Assembly: GCA_017983845.1 (NCBI GenBank)
Contig: JAGOAO010000007.1
Coordinates: 1-64,000, forward strand
DNA: 64,000 nucleotides
From: Sediminibacterium sp.
Lineage (GTDB): Bacteria; Bacteroidota; Bacteroidia; Chitinophagales; Chitinophagaceae
Direction of reading: 5' to 3'
The notes beneath the pieces are model-generated. The model saw only the letters and a list, made by a program, of their open reading frames with translations, was not told where the DNA came from and ran no database searches. The position numbers were made by a program, and so were the translations under genes. This document shows, piece by piece, positions 1 to 6,619 of this stretch (position 1 is its first letter; each line of letters opens with the position of its first letter).

Positions 1-1
1 G

Positions 2-271
2 AGCGAAAAACAAATCAATCCTAAACTAGTAGAAGCCATTGGTTATTTTGGTTCTTTTTTAAGCTGTGTTACATTTATACCTCAAGTATATTTAACCTGG
101 GAATCAAAGAATGTAGAAAGCTTAAGCCTTCTAATGATTTTGATTGTGAACTTTAGTTGTATCGTTTGGTTAACTTATGCTTACTTAATTAAAAGCAAAC
201 CAGTTTTAGTGGCCAACACCATTGTATTGACTTTAAGCTTGATGTTGCTTTATTTTAAATTGACTTTCTAG
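2..271 (+). CDS. SemiSWEET/PQ-loop family small sugar transporter (5' end cut off)
   Basis: The frame is open from the window edge to a TAG stop and gives 89 residues with three hydrophobic segments. The first segment carries a PQ-loop signature (FIPQVYLTW), and the string KSKPVLVANT before the last helix is typical of bacterial SemiSWEET proteins. These are about 85-95 residues long with three transmembrane helices and work as dimers that move sugars down a gradient across the inner membrane. Because the visible part is already close to full length, only the start codon and a few residues are probably missing. Substrate cannot be read from sequence. The gene is followed about 30 bp later by a strong hairpin terminator, so it appears to end a transcription unit. 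Seen: the frame, the helices and the motif. Inferred: sugar transport. Confidence 0.8.
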   Translation, partial: SEKQINPKLVEAIGYFGSFLSCVTFIPQVYLTWESKNVESLSLLMILIVNFSCIVWLTYAYLIKSKPVLVANTIVLTLSLMLLYFKLTF

Positions 272-293
272 AACTATTTCTCGCGATTTAAAT

Positions 294-329
294 AAAAAAA
301 GAGGACACAAAATTGTGTCCTCTTTTTTT
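294..329 (+). terminator. Rho-independent terminator after the SemiSWEET gene
   Basis: A perfect 10-bp stem (GAGGACACAA pairing with TTGTGTCCTC, positions 301-322, two-base apical gap) is followed by seven T and preceded by seven A. It can therefore terminate on both strands. It lies 22 bp after the SemiSWEET stop codon. Confidence 0.85.
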
Positions 330-396
330 ATTTAAATTCATTAGAGACTAAAATAACGTGGGCTTAGTTTCAAAGCAAGTGCCGAAAAAACCCAAT

Positions 397-427
397 AAAA
401 AGGGGGCACGAAATCGTGACCCCTTTT
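397..427. terminator. Second bidirectional terminator-like hairpin
   Basis: AAAAAGGGG and CACGA pair with TCGTG and CCCCTTTTT around a two-base loop, with one G/A mismatch inside the stem. A and T runs on either side make it usable in both directions. It is the counterpart of the hairpin at 301-322 in a diverged duplicated unit. Confidence 0.7.
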
Positions 428-488
428 TATTAAAATCATTAGAGACTAATTTTTTGTGGACTTAGCTTTTCAAGCAGTCCACAAAAAA

Positions 489-710
489 TTAGTACTCGTC
501 TTCATTAAACATAAAATCTTCTTGGCTTGGATAATCTGGCCAAATGTCTTCAATACTTTCATACACTTCGCCCTCGTCTTCCAACTCTTGTAAATTCTCA
601 ACTACTTCTATAGGGGCACCGCTCCTGATGGAGTAGTCGATCAATTCATCTTTTGTTGCTGGCCAAGGCGCTTCTTCTAAATAGCTGGCTAATTCTAATG
701 TCCAAAACAT
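489..710 (-). CDS. DUF2795 domain protein (73 aa, acidic)
   Basis: I place the start at ATG 710, giving 73 residues beginning MFWTLELASYLEEAPWPATK. The open frame extends further upstream, but that part runs through a good promoter and does not look coding. The pattern of aromatic, APWPATK and DELIDY motifs followed by an acidic tail ending FNEDEY matches the small DUF2795 proteins widespread in Bacteroidota, which have no known function. The protein is strongly acidic and has no signal peptide or membrane segment, so it should be cytosolic. A TTG-N19-TACTTTTG promoter lies 14 bp upstream. The stop codon sits inside the right arm of a 17-bp inverted repeat that probably ends the transcript. 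Family call is confident; function is unknown. Confidence 0.85.
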   Translation of the reverse strand: MFWTLELASYLEEAPWPATKDELIDYSIRSGAPIEVVENLQELEDEGEVYESIEDIWPDYPSQEDFMFNEDEY

Positions 711-724
711 AAGGTTCTTTTTTG

Positions 725-754
725 CAAAAGTAGCCGTATATATGATATGACCAA
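725..754 (-). promoter_or_regulatory. Promoter of the DUF2795 gene
   Basis: On the minus strand TTG (752-754) is followed after exactly 19 bp by TACTTTTG (725-732), matching the Bacteroidota sigma-ABfr consensus TTG-N17-20-TAnnTTTG. It lies 14 bp before the chosen ATG and supports that start. Confidence 0.75.
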
Positions 755-792
755 ATCTGATTTTTCTACAACCTATAAACATTTTGTGAAAT

Positions 793-825
793 TTTGGCAA
801 AATTGAAAGGGTAATCGTAGGTTTG
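793..825 (+). promoter_or_regulatory. Promoter of the LolD-type ATPase gene
   Basis: TAGGTTTG (818-825) ends four bases before the ATG at 830. A TTTG lies 21 bp upstream (793-796). A start site at the usual distance would fall on or next to the start codon, so the mRNA may be leaderless. Confidence 0.6.
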
Positions 826-829
826 TAGC

Positions 830-1498
830 ATGGAGATGGAGCCAAAACTACTAGTAGCAAAGGACATATGGAAGCAATATGGGACTGTACCCGTCCTTAA
901 AGGCGTTTCCTTGGAGTTATCCAAAGGAGAGCTCGTTTCTATTGTCGGGGCTTCAGGTGCCGGCAAATCGACACTTTTGTATATTGTAAGTAGTTTGGAA
1001 AAAGCGGACAAAGGACAGATTTGGTTCGAAGGCATAGCGATAGACCAAATGAACAATCAGGATTTAGCACATTTTAGGAATACCCGAATTGGTTTTGTTT
1101 TTCAATTCCATCATTTATTACCCGAGTTCACCGCGATTGAAAATATATCTATTCCCGGATGGATTGGGAAGCAGGATAAAAAAATAGTGGCTAAAAGAGC
1201 GATTGAATTATTGGATTTTTTAGGCCTAGCCGATAAGCAAGATAAAAAGCCACACCAGTTATCTGGGGGCGAACAACAGAGGGTTGCGGTTGCGAGGGCA
1301 CTCATCAATAACCCAGCGCTCATCTTTGCTGATGAACCTACTGGTAATTTAGACAGTGAAAATGCACACGCAATGCATGCATTGTTTCTTCGATTGAAAA
1401 AAGAAATGAACCAGAGTTTTTTAATTGTAACACATAACGAGGCACTATCTAAATTAAGTGATAGAACCCTTACAATGAAAGATGGATTATTTGTATAA
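830..1498 (+). CDS. lolD: LolD-type ABC transporter ATP-binding protein
   Basis: The 222-residue protein is a single nucleotide-binding domain. Walker A is GASGAGKST (about 40-48), the Q-loop is at about 92, the signature LSGGEQQ is at 144-150, and Walker B LIFADEP with the TGNLD extension follows at 164-174. The TGNLD string and the length match the LolD/MacB/FtsE subfamily. LolD powers release of lipoproteins from the inner membrane with LolC/E partners. No permease lies next to it here, so the exact partner is unknown. The gene diverges from the DUF2795 gene and has its own promoter immediately before the ATG. It converges with the adenosyltransferase gene, whose stop is 13 bp away. The second ATG two codons in is an alternative start. 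The ATPase call is firm; the LolD role is family-level. Confidence 0.85.
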   Translation: MEMEPKLLVAKDIWKQYGTVPVLKGVSLELSKGELVSIVGASGAGKSTLLYIVSSLEKADKGQIWFEGIAIDQMNNQDLAHFRNTRIGFVFQFHHLLPEFTAIENISIPGWIGKQDKKIVAKRAIELLDFLGLADKQDKKPHQLSGGEQQRVAVARALINNPALIFADEPTGNLDSENAHAMHALFLRLKKEMNQSFLIVTHNEALSKLSDRTLTMKDGLFV

Positions 1499-1511
1499 AG
1501 CTACTAAGCCT

Positions 1512-2066
1512 TTAGATACGAGGCTTCCAAGGAATATCTGTTACTCCATTCAAATGCCCAATATACCTTGCTAATGTAAATAGATAATCGCTTAATCGAT
1601 TTAAATACTTTACCACAAGTGTTTCTACAAATAAATCTTCTTCTTGCATATTGACACACCAGCGTTCTGCTCTTCTGCATACACATCTAGCGATATGGGC
1701 TGTAGAGATGGCTTGATGTCCACCAGGTATAATGAAAGATTTCATTGGCGCAAGTACTTCGTTCATTTGATCCATCGCCAATTCTAGGCCAGTAATATCT
1801 TCTTCTTTTAAGTCTGGTATTCTTAATGCAGATTCTTTTTCTGGATCACAAGCCAAGCTGGATCCAACTGTAAACAACCTATCTTGAATTTCTTTTAAAT
1901 CTGTTTTGATTTTTGCATCCTCCACTAGATCGCTTAATAAACCAATGAATGAGTTCAACTCATCCACCGTTCCATAAGATTCAATTCGAATATGGCTTTT
2001 AGGCACTCTTGTTCCTCCAATTAATGAAGTCTTTCCCTGATCACCTGCCTTTGTATAGATTTTCAT
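1512..2066 (-). CDS. PduO-type cob(I)alamin adenosyltransferase
   Basis: The 184-residue protein starts MKIYTKAGDQGKTSLIGG, the ATP-binding N-terminal motif of PduO-type ATP:cob(I)alamin adenosyltransferases. It also has the SYGTVDELNSFIG helix and a CRRAERW motif near residue 135, corresponding to the conserved RRAER segment. The enzyme transfers the adenosyl group of ATP to cobalamin, making coenzyme B12 in the cytosol. It would serve B12-dependent mutases, and a stand-alone B12-binding mutase subunit occurs at 42698-43111. The gene follows the ABC ATPase gene on the same strand with a 45-bp gap. No cobalamin riboswitch is visible in that gap. Confidence 0.92.
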   Translation of the reverse strand: MKIYTKAGDQGKTSLIGGTRVPKSHIRIESYGTVDELNSFIGLLSDLVEDAKIKTDLKEIQDRLFTVGSSLACDPEKESALRIPDLKEEDITGLELAMDQMNEVLAPMKSFIIPGGHQAISTAHIARCVCRRAERWCVNMQEEDLFVETLVVKYLNRLSDYLFTLARYIGHLNGVTDIPWKPRI

Positions 2067-2111
2067 AATTTTATAACAAAACCAAACTGAGTTAGTTCAG
2101 TATTTTGTAAA

Positions 2112-2807
2112 TTAAATATGTTTTTGATTCAAGGTATCCGTTTCTACGTTACCATCTCTTAAACGTACCACACGGTGTGCATACTGCGCAATGTCTTCTT
2201 CGTGGGTTACAAGAATCACTGTATTCCCTGCAGCATGGATTTTACCAAACAATTCCATTACTTCAACAGAGGTTTTTGAATCCAAATTACCTGTAGGCTC
2301 ATCCGCCAATAAAATAGATGGATTATTGACCAAGGCACGGGCAATCGCCACACGCTGAATTTGTCCTCCACTCAATTCATTTGACTTATGGTGACTTCTA
2401 TCTGCCAATCCTACTTTCTCCAATGCAAGCAATGCTCTTTCGATACGATCCTTTTTTGGAATACCTGCATACACCAATGGCAATGCCACGTTCTCTGCAG
2501 CAGTTAATCTTGGTAATAAGTTAAACTGTTGGAATACGAACCCAATTTCAATATTTCTAATGCCAGCTAATTCATCATCAGACATGGCACTTACATCGTG
2601 TCCATTTAAATTATACGTTCCTGCAGTAGGTGAATCCAAACATCCTAAGATATTCATTAAGGTACTTTTACCACTACCCGATGGACCCATCAAAGCCACA
2701 TATTCGTTTCTGTTGATGTCTAAATTAATTCCTTTCAATACAGGGATGGCTTGACTTGCCATAAAATAACTCTTCTGAATATTTCTAAGTTCAATAACTG
2801 CTGACAT
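2112..2807 (-). CDS. ABC transporter ATP-binding protein, MacB/LolD family
   Basis: The 231-residue protein contains Walker [10 protein letters not shown] (41-49), Q-loop VFQQFNLLP (about 91-99), signature LSGGQ (145-149), Walker B ILLADEP (165-171), TGNLDS, and the H-switch VTHE. It fits the MacB/YknY/LolD subfamily that drives export or lipoprotein-release permeases of the FtsX type. No permease is adjacent, so the cargo is unknown. The gene lies 6 bp after gatC on the same strand and 45 bp before the adenosyltransferase gene, so gatC, this gene and the adenosyltransferase may be co-transcribed from the gatC promoter. It is a separate gene from the LolD-type ATPase at 830-1498 and differs clearly in sequence. 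Confidence 0.85.
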   Translation of the reverse strand: MSAVIELRNIQKSYFMASQAIPVLKGINLDINRNEYVALMGPSGSGKSTLMNILGCLDSPTAGTYNLNGHDVSAMSDDELAGIRNIEIGFVFQQFNLLPRLTAAENVALPLVYAGIPKKDRIERALLALEKVGLADRSHHKSNELSGGQIQRVAIARALVNNPSILLADEPTGNLDSKTSVEVMELFGKIHAAGNTVILVTHEEDIAQYAHRVVRLRDGNVETDTLNQKHI

Positions 2808-2813
2808 AATAAT

Positions 2814-3104
2814 TTATTTACGAATGACTTTTGGTACTTTAAAATAAGGAGCTGCTGCATCTAGGGCATTGGATAAAGCTTCTTGGTTGGTAATGGCCCC
2901 ACCCACTTCATCTGCTCTTAACACATTGTACGCATGACTCATATGCATCAATGGTTTAGTTCCAGTAGTATCTAAAGCATTTAACTGCTCTACAAAACCT
3001 ACTAAATCTTGCATATCCTGCACTAGCTTATCCATTTTTTCGGGCGCTACATTCAACCTTGAAAGGTGCGCTAAATGGTTCACTAAAGAATGGTCTACTT
3101 GCAT
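2814..3104 (-). CDS. gatC: Asp-tRNA(Asn)/Glu-tRNA(Gln) amidotransferase subunit C
   Basis: From ATG 3104 the product is 96 residues and begins MQVDHSLVNHLAHLSRLNV, the usual GatC N-terminus. It ends with the APYFKVPKVI segment that wraps around GatA. GatC stabilises the GatAB complex, which amidates misacylated Glu-tRNA(Gln) or Asp-tRNA(Asn). The open frame continues upstream to 3230, but a TTG-N19-TACATTTG promoter lies inside that extension only four bases before the chosen ATG, so the extension is rejected. gatA and gatB are not in the window, which is common. The gene is first in a probable operon with the ABC ATPase and the adenosyltransferase. Confidence 0.9.
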   Translation of the reverse strand: MQVDHSLVNHLAHLSRLNVAPEKMDKLVQDMQDLVGFVEQLNALDTTGTKPLMHMSHAYNVLRADEVGGAITNQEALSNALDAAAPYFKVPKVIRK

Positions 3105-3108
3105 AGTA

Positions 3109-3138
3109 CAAATGTACTCTAAAGCGCTGAACCCCCAA
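3109..3138 (-). promoter_or_regulatory. Promoter of gatC
   Basis: On the minus strand TTG (3136-3138), 19 bp, then TACATTTG (3109-3116) match the Bacteroidota consensus exactly. Only four bases separate the box from the ATG, which predicts a leaderless or nearly leaderless transcript. Confidence 0.75.
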
Positions 3139-3259
3139 CTTGGTTTTGTTAAAAGGTTAAAAGAAGCAACCAAAGGCGTTTTTGACCCTTTTTTGGCCAA
3201 AATCAAAATATTTTTTGAAAATAGTTGCATAACTAACTAATTTTACCAAAAGCTATATT

Positions 3260-5632
3260 ATGCAACCAACTATAAAGCAGGTCGTTGTCCTTGGAAGTGG
3301 TGTGATGGGTTCTAGAATTGCATGTCATTTTGCAGGTATTGGTGTGCAAGTTTTATTGCTAGATCGTTTACAACCAGGTGCAGAAGAAAGTACCAATAGT
3401 AAAGAAAGAAACAAATTGGTGAACGATGCATTGCAAGCTGCAATGAAATCAAATCCATCCCCTATTTATACAAGTGCTTTTTCAAAAAATATCCGCACGG
3501 GAAATTTCACGGATGATATGCCAAAAATCGCCAATGCCGATTGGATCATTGAAGTGGTAGTGGAAAGATTGGATATTAAGAAAAGCATTTATGATCAAGT
3601 AGAACAATATCGTAAACCAGGCACATTAGTGAGTTCAAATACTTCGGGTATTCCTATTCATTTAATGGCAGAGGGACGTTCCGAAGATTTTCAAAAGCAT
3701 TTCTGTGGCACGCACTTTTTTAATCCACCAAGGTATTTAAGATTATTAGAAATTATCCCTACGCCAAAAACAGACCAGGCAGTGATTGATTTTCATATGC
3801 ATTACGGGGATGTGTTTTTAGGCAAGACAACTGTTTTATGTAAAGACACCCCTGCATTTATCGCTAACAGGGTCGGCGTTTTCAGCATGATGAGCGTATT
3901 GCATATCATGGAGAAAATGGGATTGACCATTGACGAAGTGGAGTCTTTGACTGGCCCCATTTTAGGTCGCCCGAAATCTGCCACATTCAGAACAGCAGAT
4001 GTGGTAGGTATTGACACTTTAGTAAAAGTAGCAAATGGTGTTGCAGAGAACTGCCCGAATGACGAAGCAAAAGATACTTTCAAACTTCCAAGTTGGCTGG
4101 AGAAGATGGTGGAACAAAATTGGTTAGGCGATAAAACTGGCCAAGGTTTTTTCAAAAAAATAAAGACAGCAACTAGCAAAGAAATATTGACCTTAAATTT
4201 ATCTACGCTTGAATATGAGCCACGTAAGAAAACAAAAATGGCTTCGATTGATGCTGCAAAAGCAGTAGACAATTTACCTGCAAGATTGAAAGTATTGTAC
4301 CATGCAAAAGACAAGGCGGGACAATTTATTCAAGCATTCCATCATACCTTATTCTCTTATATCAGCCATCGTATTCCTGAAATTAGTGATGAATTGTATC
4401 GTGTAGACGATGCCTTAAAAGCAGGATTTGGATGGGAAATTGGCGCATTTGAATCTTGGAATGAATTAGGTATTGAGGCAGTGATAAAAGACATGAAAGC
4501 GGCTGGTATCGCAGTAGCACCATGGGTTGAAACAATGGTAGCAAAAGGTTTAAGTTTTTATACCACAAAAAATGGAAAGCGTTTTTACTATGATATTCCT
4601 AGCGGGGATTACAAGTTAATTCCGGGCGCAGAATCCTTTATCATCCTTTCTGATTTTAAAGAAAAAACCATTTGGAAAAACAGTGCTTGTAATTTAGTAG
4701 ACATTGGGGAAGATGTATTTGGATTTAACTGGAACACCAAAATGAATAGCATTGGTGGCGAAGTGCTTGAAGGTTTAAACAAAGCCATTCAATTATCCGA
4801 AGAAAAAAGCAAGGGCTTAGTGATTGCCAATGAAGGCAATTTATTTAGTGCCGGTGCGAATGTGGGCATGATTTTTATGTTAGCGATTGAGCAAGATTAT
4901 GAAGAATTAGATATGGCCATTCGTGCATTTCAAAATAGTATGATGCGCGTACGTTATTCTTCTATCCCTGTGGTGATTGCACCTCATGGATTGTGTTTAG
5001 GAGGTGGGTGTGAAATGAATTTACACGCAGACGCTATTTGTGCTGCAGCAGAAACTTATATTGGATTGGTAGAACTAGGCATTGGTGTGATTCCTGGTGG
5101 TGGTGGTACCAAAGAATTGGTATTGCGCGCTTCAGACGAAATGCATGCAGAAGAACCTGAAACCATTACGTTAAAAAATAGATTTTTACAGATTGCTACT
5201 GCAAAAGTGGCTACCTCCGCTCATGAAGCAATGGAGATGGGCATTTTTAGAAAAGGACAGGATCAAATTGTATTGAATCAATCAAGACGTATTGCAAAAG
5301 CAAAAGAACAAGTGCTTGAATTATTTAATGCAGGCTATACACAACCTATACAACGCAACGATATTAAAGTAATGGGTAAAGCAGGATTGGGTGCATTGTA
5401 TGCAGGTATCAATGCCATGTGGCGCGGCGGTTATGCAACAGACCACGATGCGTTGGTTGCACGTAAATTAGCCTATGTCATGTGTGGAGGCGACTTAAGC
5501 GAAGCGACAGTGGTGAACGAGCAATACTTATTGAATTTGGAACGTGAAGCTTTCTTAAGCCTTTGTGGTGAAAAGAAAACTTTAGAACGTATCCAATCAG
5601 TGATCACTTCTGGAAGACCAATTCGTAACTAA
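3260..5632 (+). CDS. FadN-like 3-hydroxyacyl-CoA dehydrogenase / enoyl-CoA hydratase
   Basis: The 790-residue protein has an N-terminal Rossmann domain with VLGSGVMGSRIACHFAG (residues 9-25), the hydroxyacyl-CoA dehydrogenase motifs HFFNPP and KDTPAFIANRVG, then the dehydrogenase C-terminal domain to about 400. A crotonase domain occupies roughly 475-690, with the oxyanion-hole segment FSAGANVG, GLCLGGGCEMN and ELGIGVIPGGGG. Length and order (dehydrogenase first, hydratase second) match Bacillus FadN (about 789 aa) rather than E. coli FadB, where the order is reversed. It should catalyse the middle two steps of fatty acid beta-oxidation in the cytosol. No thiolase or acyl-CoA dehydrogenase lies next to it. 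It converges with the epimerase gene and the two overlap by 36 bp at their 3' ends. Confidence 0.9.
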   Translation: MQPTIKQVVVLGSGVMGSRIACHFAGIGVQVLLLDRLQPGAEESTNSKERNKLVNDALQAAMKSNPSPIYTSAFSKNIRTGNFTDDMPKIANADWIIEVVVERLDIKKSIYDQVEQYRKPGTLVSSNTSGIPIHLMAEGRSEDFQKHFCGTHFFNPPRYLRLLEIIPTPKTDQAVIDFHMHYGDVFLGKTTVLCKDTPAFIANRVGVFSMMSVLHIMEKMGLTIDEVESLTGPILGRPKSATFRTADVVGIDTLVKVANGVAENCPNDEAKDTFKLPSWLEKMVEQNWLGDKTGQGFFKKIKTATSKEILTLNLSTLEYEPRKKTKMASIDAAKAVDNLPARLKVLYHAKDKAGQFIQAFHHTLFSYISHRIPEISDELYRVDDALKAGFGWEIGAFESWNELGIEAVIKDMKAAGIAVAPWVETMVAKGLSFYTTKNGKRFYYDIPSGDYKLIPGAESFIILSDFKEKTIWKNSACNLVDIGEDVFGFNWNTKMNSIGGEVLEGLNKAIQLSEEKSKGLVIANEGNLFSAGANVGMIFMLAIEQDYEELDMAIRAFQNSMMRVRYSSIPVVIAPHGLCLGGGCEMNLHADAICAAAETYIGLVELGIGVIPGGGGTKELVLRASDEMHAEEPETITLKNRFLQIATAKVATSAHEAMEMGIFRKGQDQIVLNQSRRIAKAKEQVLELFNAGYTQPIQRNDIKVMGKAGLGALYAGINAMWRGGYATDHDALVARKLAYVMCGGDLSEATVVNEQYLLNLEREAFLSLCGEKKTLERIQSVITSGRPIRN

Positions 5633-6544
5633 TAAATCGTCTAAAGCTTCGTCCATACTTGCATAGTCAAAATTAAAGCCAGCTGAAATCATTTTTGCTG
5701 CAGTCACTTTTGCACTTTTCAAGACTTCTACACTCATCTCCCCTAGCATTATTTTCAACATAAAGCTAGGGACCCTGAATGGAATAGCCCATGTATGAAA
5801 ACGTTTTGCGATCGCTTTGGTTAAAGTTGCATTGTCTACAGGATCTGGCGCCACTGCATTGTACACGCCAACAACTTGTTCTTGTTCTAATGCAAAAAGC
5901 ATCATACGATTCAAATCTTGTTGATGTATCCAGCTTACCATTTGTTGACCATCTCCCAATATAGCAGCCACACCGAGTCTTGCAGGTTTAATGAATTCAG
6001 CAAGCGCTCCACCTTTTTGATTGAAAACGATTCCAATACGAAGCGTGACCAATCGAATACCCAAGTCTTTTACTGGATGCATACTTTCCTCCCATTGCTT
6101 ACAAGTATCTCCTAGAAAACTGGTATCCACTGCATCCGTTTCTACAAAACCTGTTTGTCTACTTTTTGCTGTATCTGGACCATACCAACCAATGGCAGAA
6201 GCGGCTACTACTGCTTTCACTTTGTTGGGATGTTCTTTTAATGCTTTTACAATTAACGCACTTGTACCTACACGACTATCCAAAATAGCTTTTTTTCTTG
6301 CAGCAGACCATCTTTTATCCGCCACACCTTCGCCTGCTAAATGAATGATATAATCTGCAGCAGCAATAGCAGCTGGGTCTATCCAGCCCTTATTTATATC
6401 CCATTGTGCATAGGAAAAATGTGCACGACTAGATTGTTTTTTTTGTCTTGTTAATACAATCACCTTATAGCTTTTTGCTATTAATAAATTGGTCAAAGAC
6501 TGTCCAACCATTCCTGTTCCACCTGTAATGAGTACTGTTTGCAT
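5597..6544 (-). CDS. TIGR01777 family epimerase (YfcH-like SDR)
   Basis: The 315-residue protein starts MQTVLITGGTGMVGQSL, the NAD(P)-binding Rossmann motif of extended short-chain dehydrogenases. It contains the IIHLAGEGVADKRWS and ILDSRVGTS segments that are diagnostic of the TIGR01777/YfcH/SDR39U1 family. A C-terminal DUF1731-like segment (PFRVPSFMLKIMLGEMS) is also present. The physiological substrate of this family is not established, although it is sometimes named a sugar-nucleotide epimerase. The protein has no signal peptide. The gene lies 75 bp downstream of ftsZ, separated by the ftsZ terminator, so it is probably expressed separately. It overlaps the 3' end of the convergent fadN-like gene. 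Confidence 0.87.
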   Translation of the reverse strand: MQTVLITGGTGMVGQSLTNLLIAKSYKVIVLTRQKKQSSRAHFSYAQWDINKGWIDPAAIAAADYIIHLAGEGVADKRWSAARKKAILDSRVGTSALIVKALKEHPNKVKAVVAASAIGWYGPDTAKSRQTGFVETDAVDTSFLGDTCKQWEESMHPVKDLGIRLVTLRIGIVFNQKGGALAEFIKPARLGVAAILGDGQQMVSWIHQQDLNRMMLFALEQEQVVGVYNAVAPDPVDNATLTKAIAKRFHTWAIPFRVPSFMLKIMLGEMSVEVLKSAKVTAAKMISAGFNFDYASMDEALDDLLVTNWSSRSDH

Positions 6545-6555
6545 ACCTAAAGATA

Positions 6556-6587
6556 AATAAAAAAACCCCGCCTTTTCAGGCAGGGTT
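6556..6587 (-). terminator. Rho-independent terminator of the dcw operon
   Basis: On the minus strand a stem of AACCC-GCCT type (6564-6587, one internal mismatch, four-base loop) is followed by seven T. It lies 33 bp after the ftsZ stop and 12 bp before the epimerase start. Confidence 0.85.
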
Positions 6588-6619
6588 CCAACTAAATCAA
6601 CTGTTCTATAAAAACGATT

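Larger units (their letters stand above)
294..492. repeat. Diverged tandem duplication containing stacked hairpins
   Basis: Two adjacent units of roughly 100 bp (294-396 and 397-492) share the same order: a hairpin terminator, a TTTTTATT stretch, the exact string TCATTAGAGACTAA, then a GTGGxCTTAG segment and a CAAGCA-like segment. In the second unit the last part forms a perfect 17-bp inverted repeat (446-462 against 476-492, 13-base loop) that covers the stop codon of the DUF2795 gene. In the first unit the matching right arm has decayed. Apart from these elements the gap contains no gene. Confidence 0.7.

Noticed and set aside
711..860. N-terminal extension of the DUF2795 protein (to position 860)
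   Set aside because: It would pass through the promoter and overlap the start of the lolD gene, and its residues are unlike the family.
2067..2111. Cobalamin riboswitch before the adenosyltransferase gene
   Set aside because: The gap is only 45 bp and shows no B12-box-like or structured sequence.
830..2807. Complete LolCDE/MacAB export operon
   Set aside because: Only ATP-binding subunits are present; no permease or adaptor gene lies in the region, and the two ATPase genes are on opposite strands.
3105..3230. Longer GatC N-terminus
   Set aside because: A perfect TTG-N19-TACATTTG promoter lies inside it, and GatC proteins begin at the chosen methionine.
3802..4314. 170-codon minus-strand frame inside the fadN-like gene
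   Set aside because: It is antisense to a clear coding region and has no recognisable features.
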